A DNA stretch of 64,000 nucleotides from Gillisia sp. Hel_I_86 (lineage in GTDB: Bacteria > Bacteroidota > Bacteroidia > Flavobacteriales > Flavobacteriaceae). Under the pieces are notes generated by a model that saw only the letters and a list, made by a program, of their open reading frames with translations, made no database searches and had not been told where the DNA came from. The position numbers and the translations under genes are program-made. Positions 7,634-17,486 of the stretch are shown in pieces (positions within the stretch are counted from its first letter, which is position 1; every line of letters starts with the position of its first letter). The stretch is from NCBI RefSeq assembly GCF_007827275.1, contig NZ_VISE01000001.1:2728001-2792000 (forward strand), written 5' to 3'.

Positions 7634-10600
7634 ATGACAAAAGAATTCCCGAAACTTATTTGTGACGCAAACGAAGCGGTTGCAATGGTTGCCCATAAAA
7701 CAAATGAAATTTGCGCTATTTATCCTATAACCCCTGCTTCCCCGATGGGCGAGCATGTAGATGTATATAGTTCTAAAGGAAAAAAGAATATCTGGAACAA
7801 TGTTCCCAGGATTGTTGAAATGCAGAGTGAAGGAGGGGCTGCCGGTGCCGTTCATGGTTCCCTGCAGGCAGGGGCATTGACCACTACTTTCACGGCTTCG
7901 CAAGGGCTTTTGTTAATGATCCCTAATATGTATAAAATAGCAGGAGAATTGTTGCCTACAGTTATACATGTTGCGGCCAGGACCATTGCCACCCATGCTT
8001 TATCCATTTTTGGAGACCATTCAGATGTCATGGCAGTAAGGCAAACCGGGTTTTCCATGTTGTTTGGAGGCTCGGTCCAGGAAGCAATGGATTTTGCATT
8101 GATATCCCAGGTAGCCGCCCTGCATTCCCGGGTTCCTTTTCTGAATATCTTTGACGGTTTTAGGACCTCCCACGAAATTTCCAAGATTGATGGGATTACC
8201 GATGATATTATTAAGGCGATGATGCCGGAAGATAAAATCATGCAGCACAAAAAGAGATCTCTGGATCCTGATAATCCTGTAATAAGGGGAACTTCTCAAA
8301 ATCCTGATGTTTTCTTCCAGGCCCGGGAAGCGGCAAACCTGTATTATGATAAAGTGCCCCAAACCGTTCAGCAAGTCATGGATGAGTTCTACCAGCATAC
8401 CGGTCGCAAATATAAATTGTTTGATTATATAGGTCATCCTAAAGCCGAGCGTGTAATTGTTATTATGGGTTCTGGCGAAGGTGCTGTAAGGGAGGTAATA
8501 GATACTATGGTAGAGCACGGAGAGAAAGTGGGAGTACTGATTATGCGTTTGTACAGGCCATTTTCAATTAAACATTTTATTGATACCCTTCCAAAGACAG
8601 TAAAAAAAGTATCTGTACTGGATCGTACCAAAGAACCGGGAAGTACAGGTGAACCCCTATATTTGGATGTGATTACTGCCTTTGCCGAAAGCGACAGGGC
8701 AATGCCACAAGTAGTTGGGGGCCGTTATGGATTGTCATCGAAAGAATTTAATCCCGCTATGGTAAAAGGAATTTTTGATGAACTTGAAAAAGACCAGCCA
8801 AAAAATCATTACACTATTGGAATTAATGACGATGTAAGCTTTACCAGCTTGTTGTACAATCCGGTATTTAAGACCCGTAAAACAACCTTTAATTGTTTGT
8901 TCTACGGATTGGGATCTGACGGTACTGTTGGGGCCAATAAAAACTCTATTAAAATTATCGGAGAAACCACCAATAATTATGTACAGGGTTATTTTGTTTA
9001 CGATTCTAAAAAAGCGGGTGCCCAAACAGTATCGCATCTTCGCTTTGGACCCGAACCAATTTATTCCAGCTACCTGATAAATACAGCCGATTTTATTGCC
9101 TGCCACCAGTTTAATTTTATCCAGAAATATGATATTCTGAAAAAGATTAAAAAAGGCGGCACCTTTCTATTGAATTCACCATTCTCAAAAGAAGAGATAT
9201 GGAACGAATTGCCGCAAAAAATGCAGGAGGGAATTATAGAAAACGAGTTGGGATTTTATGTGGTAGATGCCACTAAAGTTGCGTATGAAGCTAAACTGGG
9301 CAAAAGAACCAATACGGTTTTACAAACCTGTTTCTTTGCAATTTCAGGGGTGCTGCCAAAAGATGAAGCAATACAAAAAATAAAGGATGCCATTATAAAA
9401 TCTTATTCTCACAAAGGGGATAAGATCGTAAAAATGAATTTCGACGCTGTTGATAAATCCCTTGAGCACCTGCAAAAAGTAGAATATCCTAAACAAATTA
9501 CAAATACCAGAGGCTTAAAACCAATGATGACCGGAGAGGCCGATCCTTTTGTGAAAGAGGTTTTAGGTAAAATCCTTGCGGGTCATGGAGATGAACTTCC
9601 GGTAAGTGCTTTCCCGGTAGACGGCACATTCCCTACAGGAACCACCCAGTATGAAAAACGTGGTATTGCCGACATTATCCCAATTTGGGAAGGGGAAGAC
9701 CTTTGTACACAATGTAATAAGTGTGTGGCTATATGTCCGCACGCAGCCATAAGGGCCAAAGTAGTTCCTAGCGATGAGCTTGCAGATGCCCCGGGTACCT
9801 TAAAATCGGTCCCTGCAAAAGGAAGGCCATTTACAAGTGCGACCGATTCTTATGTGTTACAGGTTTCCCCTGAAGATTGTACGGGCTGTGATCTTTGTGT
9901 GGTCGTTTGTCCTGCTGAAAGCAAAGAAGTTGAAAACTTCAAGGCTATCAATATGAGAAAAAAGCTGGATGTTGCTGCCCAAGAAAACCTTAACTGGGAT
10001 TATTTCATCAACCTTCCAGATTATGACCGTACGGAACTGCAAATAACCAATGTAAAAGGTTCGCAGTTTTTAGAACCGCTGTTTGAATTTTCGGGGGCAT
10101 GTCCGGGATGTGGGGAAACCCCTTACATTAAACTGCTTACCCAGTTATATGGAGATAGTATTTTAATCGCGAATGCTACCGGTTGCTCTTCAATTTACGG
10201 GGGTAATTTACCCACAACCCCATACAAAACCAATGCACTGGGACGGGGTCCTGCCTGGGCCAATTCCTTATTTGAAGATAACGCCGAGTTTGGTTTAGGG
10301 ATGAGGCTGGCCTTGACCAAAAAAGAGGAAATCGCCGTAGATTTATTGAAGTCTTTAGAAGCTGAGGTTGGTAGTGATCTGGTATCGGCAATTATTGAGA
10401 ACCCCGAAGAAACAGAGTTACAAAAGGCCGATAAATTAGCTCAAATAAGATCTTTGAAGAAAATTTTGGATACCCTGGATTCTGAAAATGCCCGTAAGCT
10501 CAATCAATTAACGGAGTATTTGCGCAAGAAGGCTGTCTGGATACTTGGAGGTGACGGCTGGGCTTATGATATAGGCTACGGTGGTGTGGACCATGTGCTG

Positions 10601-11164
10601 GCCTCGGGGGAGAATATCAATATCCTGGTTATGGATACCGAGGTCTATTCAAATACCGGCGGGCAAATGTCCAAAGCTACCCCTCTGGGTGCTAGTGCCA
10701 AGTTTGCGGTTTCTGGTAAACGCACCAGCAAGAAGAGCCTGGCATTACAGGCCGTTTCCTATCAAAACGTTTATGTAGCCCAGATAGCTATTGGGGCAAA
10801 AGATTTACAAACCCTTAAGGCCATTGAAGAAGCTGCTGCGTATCCGGGCCCATCAATAATTATAGCCTATTCTCATTGCGTAGAACACGGTTATGATTTA
10901 AAACACGGAGCTACCCAACAAATCAAAGCGGTAGAAACAGGTTACTGGCCACTGTTCAGGTTTGATCCTTTAAAACCTAAAGGCAAAAAGTTCAAGTTAG
11001 ATTCTAAACCGCCGGCGGCGCCTTTAGAAGACTTTATGTACAACGAAACACGTTTTACAAGGGTTGTCAAAGAGAATGCGGAAATAGGAAAGCAGTTGCT
11101 TGCACAGGCGCAGGAAGAGGTAGAAACCAAATGGGAAAGGTTAGAGCTTTTTAGGGATATGTAA
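7634..11164 (+). CDS. nifJ: pyruvate:ferredoxin (flavodoxin) oxidoreductase
   Basis: A single 1176-residue chain, the normal length for homodimeric PFOR. It oxidises pyruvate with CoA to acetyl-CoA and CO2 and reduces ferredoxin. The N-terminal domain has YPITPASPMGEH. Two internal [4Fe-4S] motifs occur (CTQCNKCVAICP near residue 692 and CTGCDLCVVVCP near 755). The TPP domain has CPGCGETPY (proximal cluster), GDGWAYDIGYGG and a VYSNTGGQMSKATP block. PFOR is oxygen-sensitive in most bacteria, so its presence in an otherwise aerobic-looking flavobacterium suggests a microaerobic mode, consistent with the FNR-like site upstream of the ferredoxin gene. It is very probably co-transcribed with that gene. 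Confidence 0.96.
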   Translation: MTKEFPKLICDANEAVAMVAHKTNEICAIYPITPASPMGEHVDVYSSKGKKNIWNNVPRIVEMQSEGGAAGAVHGSLQAGALTTTFTASQGLLLMIPNMYKIAGELLPTVIHVAARTIATHALSIFGDHSDVMAVRQTGFSMLFGGSVQEAMDFALISQVAALHSRVPFLNIFDGFRTSHEISKIDGITDDIIKAMMPEDKIMQHKKRSLDPDNPVIRGTSQNPDVFFQAREAANLYYDKVPQTVQQVMDEFYQHTGRKYKLFDYIGHPKAERVIVIMGSGEGAVREVIDTMVEHGEKVGVLIMRLYRPFSIKHFIDTLPKTVKKVSVLDRTKEPGSTGEPLYLDVITAFAESDRAMPQVVGGRYGLSSKEFNPAMVKGIFDELEKDQPKNHYTIGINDDVSFTSLLYNPVFKTRKTTFNCLFYGLGSDGTVGANKNSIKIIGETTNNYVQGYFVYDSKKAGAQTVSHLRFGPEPIYSSYLINTADFIACHQFNFIQKYDILKKIKKGGTFLLNSPFSKEEIWNELPQKMQEGIIENELGFYVVDATKVAYEAKLGKRTNTVLQTCFFAISGVLPKDEAIQKIKDAIIKSYSHKGDKIVKMNFDAVDKSLEHLQKVEYPKQITNTRGLKPMMTGEADPFVKEVLGKILAGHGDELPVSAFPVDGTFPTGTTQYEKRGIADIIPIWEGEDLCTQCNKCVAICPHAAIRAKVVPSDELADAPGTLKSVPAKGRPFTSATDSYVLQVSPEDCTGCDLCVVVCPAESKEVENFKAINMRKKLDVAAQENLNWDYFINLPDYDRTELQITNVKGSQFLEPLFEFSGACPGCGETPYIKLLTQLYGDSILIANATGCSSIYGGNLPTTPYKTNALGRGPAWANSLFEDNAEFGLGMRLALTKKEEIAVDLLKSLEAEVGSDLVSAIIENPEETELQKADKLAQIRSLKKILDTLDSENARKLNQLTEYLRKKAVWILGGDGWAYDIGYGGVDHVLASGENINILVMDTEVYSNTGGQMSKATPLGASAKFAVSGKRTSKKSLALQAVSYQNVYVAQIAIGAKDLQTLKAIEEAAAYPGPSIIIAYSHCVEHGYDLKHGATQQIKAVETGYWPLFRFDPLKPKGKKFKLDSKPPAAPLEDFMYNETRFTRVVKENAEIGKQLLAQAQEEVETKWERLELFRDM

Positions 11165-11195
11165 ATTAATTTAGGGAAATAAAATATTTCCTGAA

Positions 11196-11226
11196 CCCGA
11201 CTCTCCTGGAGGCGGGGGGTGTCGGG
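11196..11226. repeat. inverted repeat downstream of nifJ
   Basis: CCCGAC at 11196-11201 pairs with GTCGGG at 11221-11226 around a GC-rich loop, in otherwise AT-rich DNA 30 bp after the nifJ stop. No T-run follows, so it is more like a flavobacterial intergenic repeat than a classical terminator, though it could block transcription. Confidence 0.45.
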
Positions 11227-11277
11227 GAATTATTGAAATTAAATACTTTCTAAGTTTAACTTTAAAAATTATTCACC

Positions 11278-11655
11278 ATGGAACAGGAAGCCAATAGATT
11301 ATTTGATGATGGAAGGGAAAAACTAAATGAAGCAAATAATGAGTTGTATAAACCAAAAGAAGATGTAGTATCTTATTTAGTATGTAAGAATGCCCAACAT
11401 GTTATTGAAAACTATTTAAAAGGATTTCTATTGCAAAAAGGGATAGATCCAACCAATTATAAAACAATTGATAGTCTTTATCAACAATGTAAAACCATCA
11501 ATAAGAATTTTGAGAAAGTTGAATTATCCCATATGGAATGTAATTCCGAGCTAAGGAATTCAAAATCTTGTAATGAAGTTTCAAAAGTGAGTAAATGTTT
11601 CGAGGCAGCAAGCAATTTAGATACTTTTTTTAAACAGGAGAAAATCATTTCCTAA
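11278..11655 (+). CDS. HEPN-domain protein
   Basis: A 125-residue all-alpha protein whose N-terminal half (GREKLNEANNEL, VSYLVCKNAQHVIENYLKG) has the pattern of HEPN domains, helical bundles found in RNases, nucleotidyltransferase partners and sensor proteins. The catalytic R-x4-6-H motif of HEPN ribonucleases is not evident, and no MNT or other toxin-antitoxin partner is next to it. Five cysteines occur in the C-terminal half. It sits alone after nifJ; function is unknown. Confidence 0.6.
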   Translation: MEQEANRLFDDGREKLNEANNELYKPKEDVVSYLVCKNAQHVIENYLKGFLLQKGIDPTNYKTIDSLYQQCKTINKNFEKVELSHMECNSELRNSKSCNEVSKVSKCFEAASNLDTFFKQEKIIS

Positions 11656-11698
11656 TATCATATCTAAACCCTTAAATCCAAAATTTATAAATAAAACC

Positions 11699-11797
11699 AT
11701 GGATCAAATTTATAGTGCGGTATCCAACCTTTTTAGAATTTACAAAGAAGTTCGGAAAAATGATTTAAAAGAAAAACTCCATACTTCTTCGTATTAA
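11699..11797 (+). CDS. possible 32-residue small protein
   Basis: An ATG-initiated frame encodes a charged, potentially helical 32-residue peptide starting MDQIYSAVSNLFRIYKEV. It fills the gap between the HEPN gene and pdxH and is collinear with both. I recognise no family; it may be a real small protein, a remnant, or chance. Confidence 0.25.
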   Translation: MDQIYSAVSNLFRIYKEVRKNDLKEKLHTSSY

Positions 11798-11818
11798 ATT
11801 CAGTAAATATGGGAGGTA

Positions 11819-12508
11819 ATGAAACTTAACCAAAATATTAAAAAACATTTACAAGGCATTTCTATTCACCAATTGATTGCTAACTTTAGAACGGAATATA
11901 TCTCTAAAGGCATCAATGAGAAAGCTCTTGCTAAAAATCCAATTGATGAATTTGAAAAATGGTTTTATAAAGCTGTAAAAAATAAAGTTAGGGAACCTAA
12001 TCTCATGCACTTATCTACTGCTAACCTTCAGGGAAAACCAGCAGGAAGGATTATATTGCTCAAAGATTTTGATGAAAATGGTTTTGTTTTTTTTACCAAC
12101 CTTGAGAGTAGAAAGGCTAAGGAATTAAGAGAAAACAATTTTGCCGCATTAACCTTTTTGTGGCTCGAACTAGTTCAACAAATTAGAATAGAGGGGGTGG
12201 TTACTCCCATTTCCAAGGAAGAATCAGATAAATATTTTAATAGTCGACCTCGAGGGAGTCAAATTGGGGCATGGGCTTCCTCTCAAAGCCATGAAGTTGC
12301 TGATAGAACAGAAATAGAAAAGAGGGTAAAGGAATTTAAGGTGCTATTTAAGAATAAACCAATCCCCCGTCCAGAAAATTGGGGAGGATTTTGTTTATCG
12401 CCAAAAATCATGGAATTTTGGCAGGGGCGGGTTAATCGTTTACACGATCGCATCCAGTACCAGCTCGAAGAAGATACTACTTGGAAAGTGAAACGACTTT
12501 TTCCTTAA
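11819..12508 (+). CDS. pdxH: pyridoxamine 5'-phosphate oxidase
   Basis: A 229-residue flavoprotein of slightly longer than usual length. It oxidises pyridoxine or pyridoxamine phosphate to pyridoxal 5'-phosphate using FMN and O2. Diagnostic motifs are GRIILLKDFDENGFVFFTN (FMN site), RPRGSQIGAWAS (PLP site) and the C-terminal FWQGRVNRLHDRI active-site block. The start follows a GGGAGGT sequence. The ending KVKRLFP is close to the usual W-x-x-x-RLAP terminus. Confidence 0.95.
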   Translation: MKLNQNIKKHLQGISIHQLIANFRTEYISKGINEKALAKNPIDEFEKWFYKAVKNKVREPNLMHLSTANLQGKPAGRIILLKDFDENGFVFFTNLESRKAKELRENNFAALTFLWLELVQQIRIEGVVTPISKEESDKYFNSRPRGSQIGAWASSQSHEVADRTEIEKRVKEFKVLFKNKPIPRPENWGGFCLSPKIMEFWQGRVNRLHDRIQYQLEEDTTWKVKRLFP

Positions 12509-13724
12509 GCGGATAATGATTGCCTGGTTTTTTATTGTTTTTTATTCGTTCAGAGAGACATCACATACAGCCGGCATATCCACTTCTTGAGGCATCCAAC
12601 TTTTTCAAACTAGAGTGCGCAGCAATATAATTTAAAAAACCAAAAAAGTAGTACGTGTTATTATTTAGAAATGATTTTAGCACAGGTTTTTATATTTCCC
12701 TATGTTCACCTTACGGCATCCATCTTCAATAAATTTGTTAGCGGGGTGTAAACTTGGTGACACTTCCTAAACCCTTTTAAAACCCAAACCTTGATTTTTT
12801 TTTCATTTTCGCAATTATTTCCCACAAAGAAAAACCAGTTTGTCCTAGAAGTTTTAAATAGTGGCCAGAAAGGTAATATGAAGGCTCGGAGAGTAGTAAT
12901 AGAGAAGAGGGTTCTTTTCCGTTCGGTCTACCATTGAACTTGAAAGTTATTTCCTATGCACTATCTCACCCAAAATTTTCTGTGAATTATTAAATTTCTT
13001 TAGTGTCTTTCGCAATATTTGACATGAAAAACTAGAAATCTGCGTTTCTGGGAAAATCTGCAAAACCCAAGTGTGTCAGTGAAGGATAAAAATTAACACT
13101 TCATCGAGAGCGCTATAATTTATTCTCTGCTGTTTATCAAAATAACGATATTATCTAATAATTTATTTATCTAAATACTCTTAAATATATACGTTAAATT
13201 TATAAATTTATAATTTTTTATAAATATTTTTAAAAAAATGTTTATTTTTATAACAATAAATCAAAAAAAATATTTATTTTTTTTATTTTAATTTTTTTAA
13301 CATTTAAGATTGTGAATGTTGAAAAAAATAAATGGATATTTGATTTGACTTATAGCTGTCCCCCCACACTTAGCATATAATTCATCCTTAACTTTTATAT
13401 TTATTTCCCCAAATTTAATTATTTAAATTAATATTTCTTGCTGGTTCAAAATGAAAACCATAAAAGATTTATATTAAATAGTAATACGATAATTTAAAAA
13501 TAGATTATAAAAGTTGATTTTTGAACATTTGAATATCAGTTTAATTATTCTTCAATTCCAGTAATTGATTTGTTAAAAACTTATGGAACTAACCTACGAC
13601 CTTTTTGATTTTGAAAATTATCCCTTTGTTGGTTTTACTTCTTTAGCAGAACAAATTTTATTGGACTATATCCCGAAGAGAATATTAATCTTGTTTTCTG
13701 AAATATAAATCTAATACGAAAATT
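12509..13724. other. 1.2-kb gene-poor, AT-rich region upstream of the exopolysaccharide locus
   Basis: No convincing protein gene or structured RNA was found. The stretch 13130-13330 is extremely AT-rich with long A and T tracts. A 41-codon frame at 13583-13708 (starting MELTYDLFDF) ends 17 bp before the sugar transferase and could be a small leader peptide or chance. The region probably holds the promoter for the exopolysaccharide genes. Confidence 0.6.
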
Positions 13725-15074
13725 GTGAAGGGTTCTTTTTTAATAATTCCGTTCTCTGTTGTTTTTCATCTATTGATAATCAATTTAACACTCTATGTTT
13801 TAACACCAGAGACATATGCTAATTATACGGTGGCAATATTTGTAAATTTGGCATGGTCGTTTATTGGAATTGGTCTTAACTTTTATAGTATAGACAGAAA
13901 AGAGAAGTTTATAAATAAATTTCATAAGTTCTTACGCCATTATTTCGTCTTTTCACTTTCCTACTTTACGCTTTTAGCTTTCACAAAAACAGAATTCTAT
14001 CCACAGGAACAAATCCTTGTTCTTTTAATACTGCTTATTTTATTATCTACATACCGATGGTTGTTTTTTGAGTCCCGCAAATTGTACCGGAAAGGTGGTG
14101 GCAATTTTTTAAATGTGGTGATTTTAGGGAAAGATAAAAATTTACCCAGTCTTGTACGTATATTTAATAAACCAGATTATGGTTATAGATATCTAGGATA
14201 TTTCCATAATAAAGATGAAAATGTAACAGATAGCATGCATTTAGGTCCTTTTGAAGATTCTTTTAATTATATTTTAAACAAGGGAGTTGATGAAATTTAT
14301 TGTTCAGTGAGTCAGTTCTCTTATAAAGAATTAGTAAGACTTAGGACCTTTGCCGATAATAATTTAATAAAATTAAAATTAGTACCAGATAATAAAGGAT
14401 TTTACTCCAGTTCCATGGAATTTGAGCTTTTTGAAAACGTGCCCGTTCTCAACTTGCGTAAATCCCCACTGGATAAAAATTATGCTAAATACGGCAAACG
14501 CATTTTCGATATTCTAGCTTCTTCTTTTATGATTGTATTTGTGCTTTCATGGTTAATACCGGTTTTATTTTTATTGAATTTGTTAGAATCCAAAGGACCG
14601 GTAATATTTAAGCAATTGCGACATGGTGAGAAGAAAAGATCTTTCTGGTGCTATAAATTTAGATCTATGGCAGTAAACAATGATGCCAATAAACAAATGT
14701 GCACCCGTAACGATATAAGGGTTACTAAAATTGGGAAATTTATTAGAAAAACCAGCATTGATGAATTACCTCAGTTTATAAATGTATTTTTAGGGGATAT
14801 GAGTATTGTTGGACCACGGCCACATATGGAGGCGCATACAACACAATATCAAAGATATGTAGACAAATATTTGGTAAGACATTTTGTTAAGCCTGGAATA
14901 ACTGGACTTGCACAGGTAAATGGCTACCGTGGAGAAATTGTGAAAAAATCTGATATTGTTAATCGTATCCGGATGGATATCTTCTATCTGGAAAAATGGA
15001 CTCCTTGGTTGGACCTTCTAATAATTTATGAAACCATAATCAATTCGGTTAAAGGAGATGATAAAGCCTATTAA
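13725..15074 (+). CDS. exopolysaccharide-initiating sugar-phosphate transferase (WcaJ-like)
   Basis: A 449-residue polyisoprenyl-phosphate hexose-1-phosphate transferase. The N-terminal half has four hydrophobic segments, then a CoA-binding-like domain (VVILGKDKNLPSL). The C-terminal catalytic domain begins near residue 255 with KRIFDILASSFMIV and contains KFRSMAVNND, RKTSIDELPQF, GDMSIVGPRPH and GITGLAQVNGYRGE. It loads the first sugar onto undecaprenyl phosphate at the inner membrane. The start is a GTG at 13725; no better ATG lies in frame nearby. It is the first gene of the polysaccharide operon. Confidence 0.92.
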   Translation: MKGSFLIIPFSVVFHLLIINLTLYVLTPETYANYTVAIFVNLAWSFIGIGLNFYSIDRKEKFINKFHKFLRHYFVFSLSYFTLLAFTKTEFYPQEQILVLLILLILLSTYRWLFFESRKLYRKGGGNFLNVVILGKDKNLPSLVRIFNKPDYGYRYLGYFHNKDENVTDSMHLGPFEDSFNYILNKGVDEIYCSVSQFSYKELVRLRTFADNNLIKLKLVPDNKGFYSSSMEFELFENVPVLNLRKSPLDKNYAKYGKRIFDILASSFMIVFVLSWLIPVLFLLNLLESKGPVIFKQLRHGEKKRSFWCYKFRSMAVNNDANKQMCTRNDIRVTKIGKFIRKTSIDELPQFINVFLGDMSIVGPRPHMEAHTTQYQRYVDKYLVRHFVKPGITGLAQVNGYRGEIVKKSDIVNRIRMDIFYLEKWTPWLDLLIIYETIINSVKGDDKAY

Positions 15075-15106
15075 TATTTTTAATATTTCATAAGAAAATA
15101 GAATAA

Positions 15107-16218
15107 ATGAAAGTTGCTTTTATTACTGGCGTTACAGGTCAAGATGGTGCATATTTAAGCGAATTCCTGCTGAGAAAAGGCTCTACAGTACATGGACTAA
15201 AAAGAAGGGCTTCCCTTTTTAATACAGATCGTATAGATCATGTATATCAAGACCCGCATGTAGAGAACAGAAGATTTATTCTACACTATGGGGGTATGAC
15301 TGATAGCACCAACCTTATCCAGCTCATACAGGAAATCAAACCAGATGAAATTTATAATCCGGCGGCTATGAGCCATGTGCAGGTTTCTTTTGAAATTCCT
15401 GAATATACAGGGAATGCAGATGGTTTGGGTACATTAAGAATTTTAGATGCAGTAAGGCTTCTAGGCATGGAAAAAAAACAAGGGTTTATCGGGCTTCAAC
15501 TTCAGAATTATATGGGAAGGTACAAGAGGTTCCACAATCTGAAACAACTCCTTTCTATCCACGAAGCCCTTATGCCGTTGCCAAAATGTATGTGTATTGG
15601 ATTACCGTAAACTACCGGGGAGCTTATAGAATGTTTGCCTGTAACGGGATTCTTTTTAATCATGAATCACCAATTAGGGGTGAAACTTTTGTTACCAGAA
15701 AAATTATGCGTGCCGTTTCCAGGATCGCGTTAGGATTACAAGATAAAATCTATTTGGGCGATTTGGATTCAAAAAGGGATTGGGGGCATGCAAAAGACTA
15801 TGTGAGAATGATGTGGATGATATTGCAAGCGGAAAAAGCGGAAGACTGGGTAATAGCTACTGGGAGAGCTACCACGGTAAGGGAATTTGTTCAATTGGCA
15901 TTCCATGAAGTGGGAATAACGGTACGTTTTGAAGGAGAAGGGGTCGAAGAAAAAGCTTTTATCGTTTCATGTAACAATCCTGATTATATTATAGAGGATG
16001 GCAAAGAAATTCTATCTGTAGATCCTATATATTTTAGGCCTACGGAGGTAGAATATTTGTTGGGAGATCCTTCAAAAGCTAAAAACGAATTGGGTTGGAC
16101 GCCCGAATATGATTTAAAAGATCTGGTTACCGAAATGATGGAAAGTGATATGAAACTCATGGGAAGGGATCATTTTTTAAAGGAAAATGGATATTATGTC
16201 AACAACTATTATGAATAA
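15107..16218 (+). pseudogene. gmd: GDP-mannose 4,6-dehydratase, frameshifted
   Basis: Two overlapping frames (15107-15610 and 15586-16218) together encode a full-length GMD. The N-terminal frame has [15 protein letters not shown] and loses homology after LLGMEKK. The second frame resumes with the ASTSELYGK and [12 protein letters not shown] catalytic blocks. The break falls in a run of eight A at 15471-15478; a ninth A would restore one frame. Several residues also differ from those I recall as invariant (YNPAAMSH where NLAAMSH is usual, VYRAST for YQAST, YRGAYRM for YREAYGM), which suggests decay rather than a sequencing error alone. Transcriptional slippage on the A-run remains possible. 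The gene supplies the substrate of the adjacent fcl product. Confidence 0.85.
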
Positions 16219-16267
16219 AAAATAATTACTGGATTCCTAAGTAATTAATTCTTTAATCATTCAAAAA

Positions 16268-17392
16268 ATGAACACGAACTCTAAAATTTATATAGCTGGT
16301 CATACAGGGTTGGTAGGCTCTGCAATTTTGAGCAAATTGAAATCCAAAGGATATTCCAACCTTTTGTTGAGGACCCATAAGGAACTGGATTTAACAAATT
16401 CTGGCACGGTTTCAAAATTTTTCAAAAAAGAAAAGCCCGAATATGTTTTTCTTGCCGCAGCAAAAGTTGGGGGTATTTCGGCCAATAACGAATACCGTGC
16501 GGACTTTATTTATGTTAATTTAATGATTCAAAACAACATTATCCATAACAGTTATTTAAACAATGTAAAAAAATTATTGTTTTTGGGGAGCACCTGTATT
16601 TATCCTAAAAACTGTCCTCAACCCATGAAGGAAAGCTACCTGCTTACCGATGTCCTCGAATATACAAACGAACCTTATGCTATAGCCAAAATAGCCGGAA
16701 TCAAAATGTGCGAAAGCTATAATGTGCAGTACCAAACCAATTTTATTTCAGTGATGCCCACGAATTTATACGGGCCCAATGATAATTTCGACCTGGAAAA
16801 ATCGCATGTCCTCCCGGCGCTGTTAAGAAAAATGCATTTAGGAAAAGCCTTGGAAGATAATAACTGGGGTGGTTTACGAAATGACTTTGAAAAATTTCCG
16901 ATAAACGGGATTTCCAAAAACGCAACCCAAACCGAAATTAGGAGGATTTTAGCACAGTATGGAATAATAGAAGAGGATAATAAAGTCAAGATTGAAATTT
17001 GGGGCAGTGGCAATCCAAAAAGGGAATTTTTATGGAGCGAAGATATGGCCGATGCCTGTGTGTTTTTAATGGAAAAAGTAAACTTTAAAGATATTCCAGA
17101 AGTTTCATCTTCTATAAAGGAAAATGTAAAAAAAGAGATTAGGAACACCCATATTAATATTGGTACAGGAGAAGAAATTTCAATTAAAGAACTCGCTTGT
17201 TCCATTCAGGATATTGTTGGTTTTAAAGGAGAACTTTTTTTTAATGAAAATAAACCAGATGGCACCATGAGAAAACTAACCGATCCTTCAAAATTGAAGA
17301 AATTAGGGTGGAGCTTTAATACTAGCCTGGATGAAGGTATAAAAAAAGTGTATGATTGGTATTTAAATCTTAATTTGATCATAATCCTCTGA
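16268..17392 (+). CDS. fcl: GDP-L-fucose synthase
   Basis: A 374-residue short-chain dehydrogenase-like epimerase/reductase that converts GDP-4-keto-6-deoxymannose to GDP-L-fucose. It has the NADP motif GHTGLVGSAIL, the LFLGSTCIYPKNCPQPMKESYLLT block and the catalytic YAIAKIAGIKMCE (Tyr-x3-Lys). Length is slightly above the 310-residue norm because of an insertion around residues 200-250, common in flavobacterial homologues. The gene looks intact although the upstream gmd is broken. Confidence 0.94.
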   Translation: MNTNSKIYIAGHTGLVGSAILSKLKSKGYSNLLLRTHKELDLTNSGTVSKFFKKEKPEYVFLAAAKVGGISANNEYRADFIYVNLMIQNNIIHNSYLNNVKKLLFLGSTCIYPKNCPQPMKESYLLTDVLEYTNEPYAIAKIAGIKMCESYNVQYQTNFISVMPTNLYGPNDNFDLEKSHVLPALLRKMHLGKALEDNNWGGLRNDFEKFPINGISKNATQTEIRRILAQYGIIEEDNKVKIEIWGSGNPKREFLWSEDMADACVFLMEKVNFKDIPEVSSSIKENVKKEIRNTHINIGTGEEISIKELACSIQDIVGFKGELFFNENKPDGTMRKLTDPSKLKKLGWSFNTSLDEGIKKVYDWYLNLNLIIIL

Positions 17393-17486
17393 TCGCTATA
17401 TTCGTAGTGTTTTAAAATCATTAAAAAGATCAAATTTAATGGACGGAATAATATATATTTACCCACATAAATAAAATAAGTTGTTC

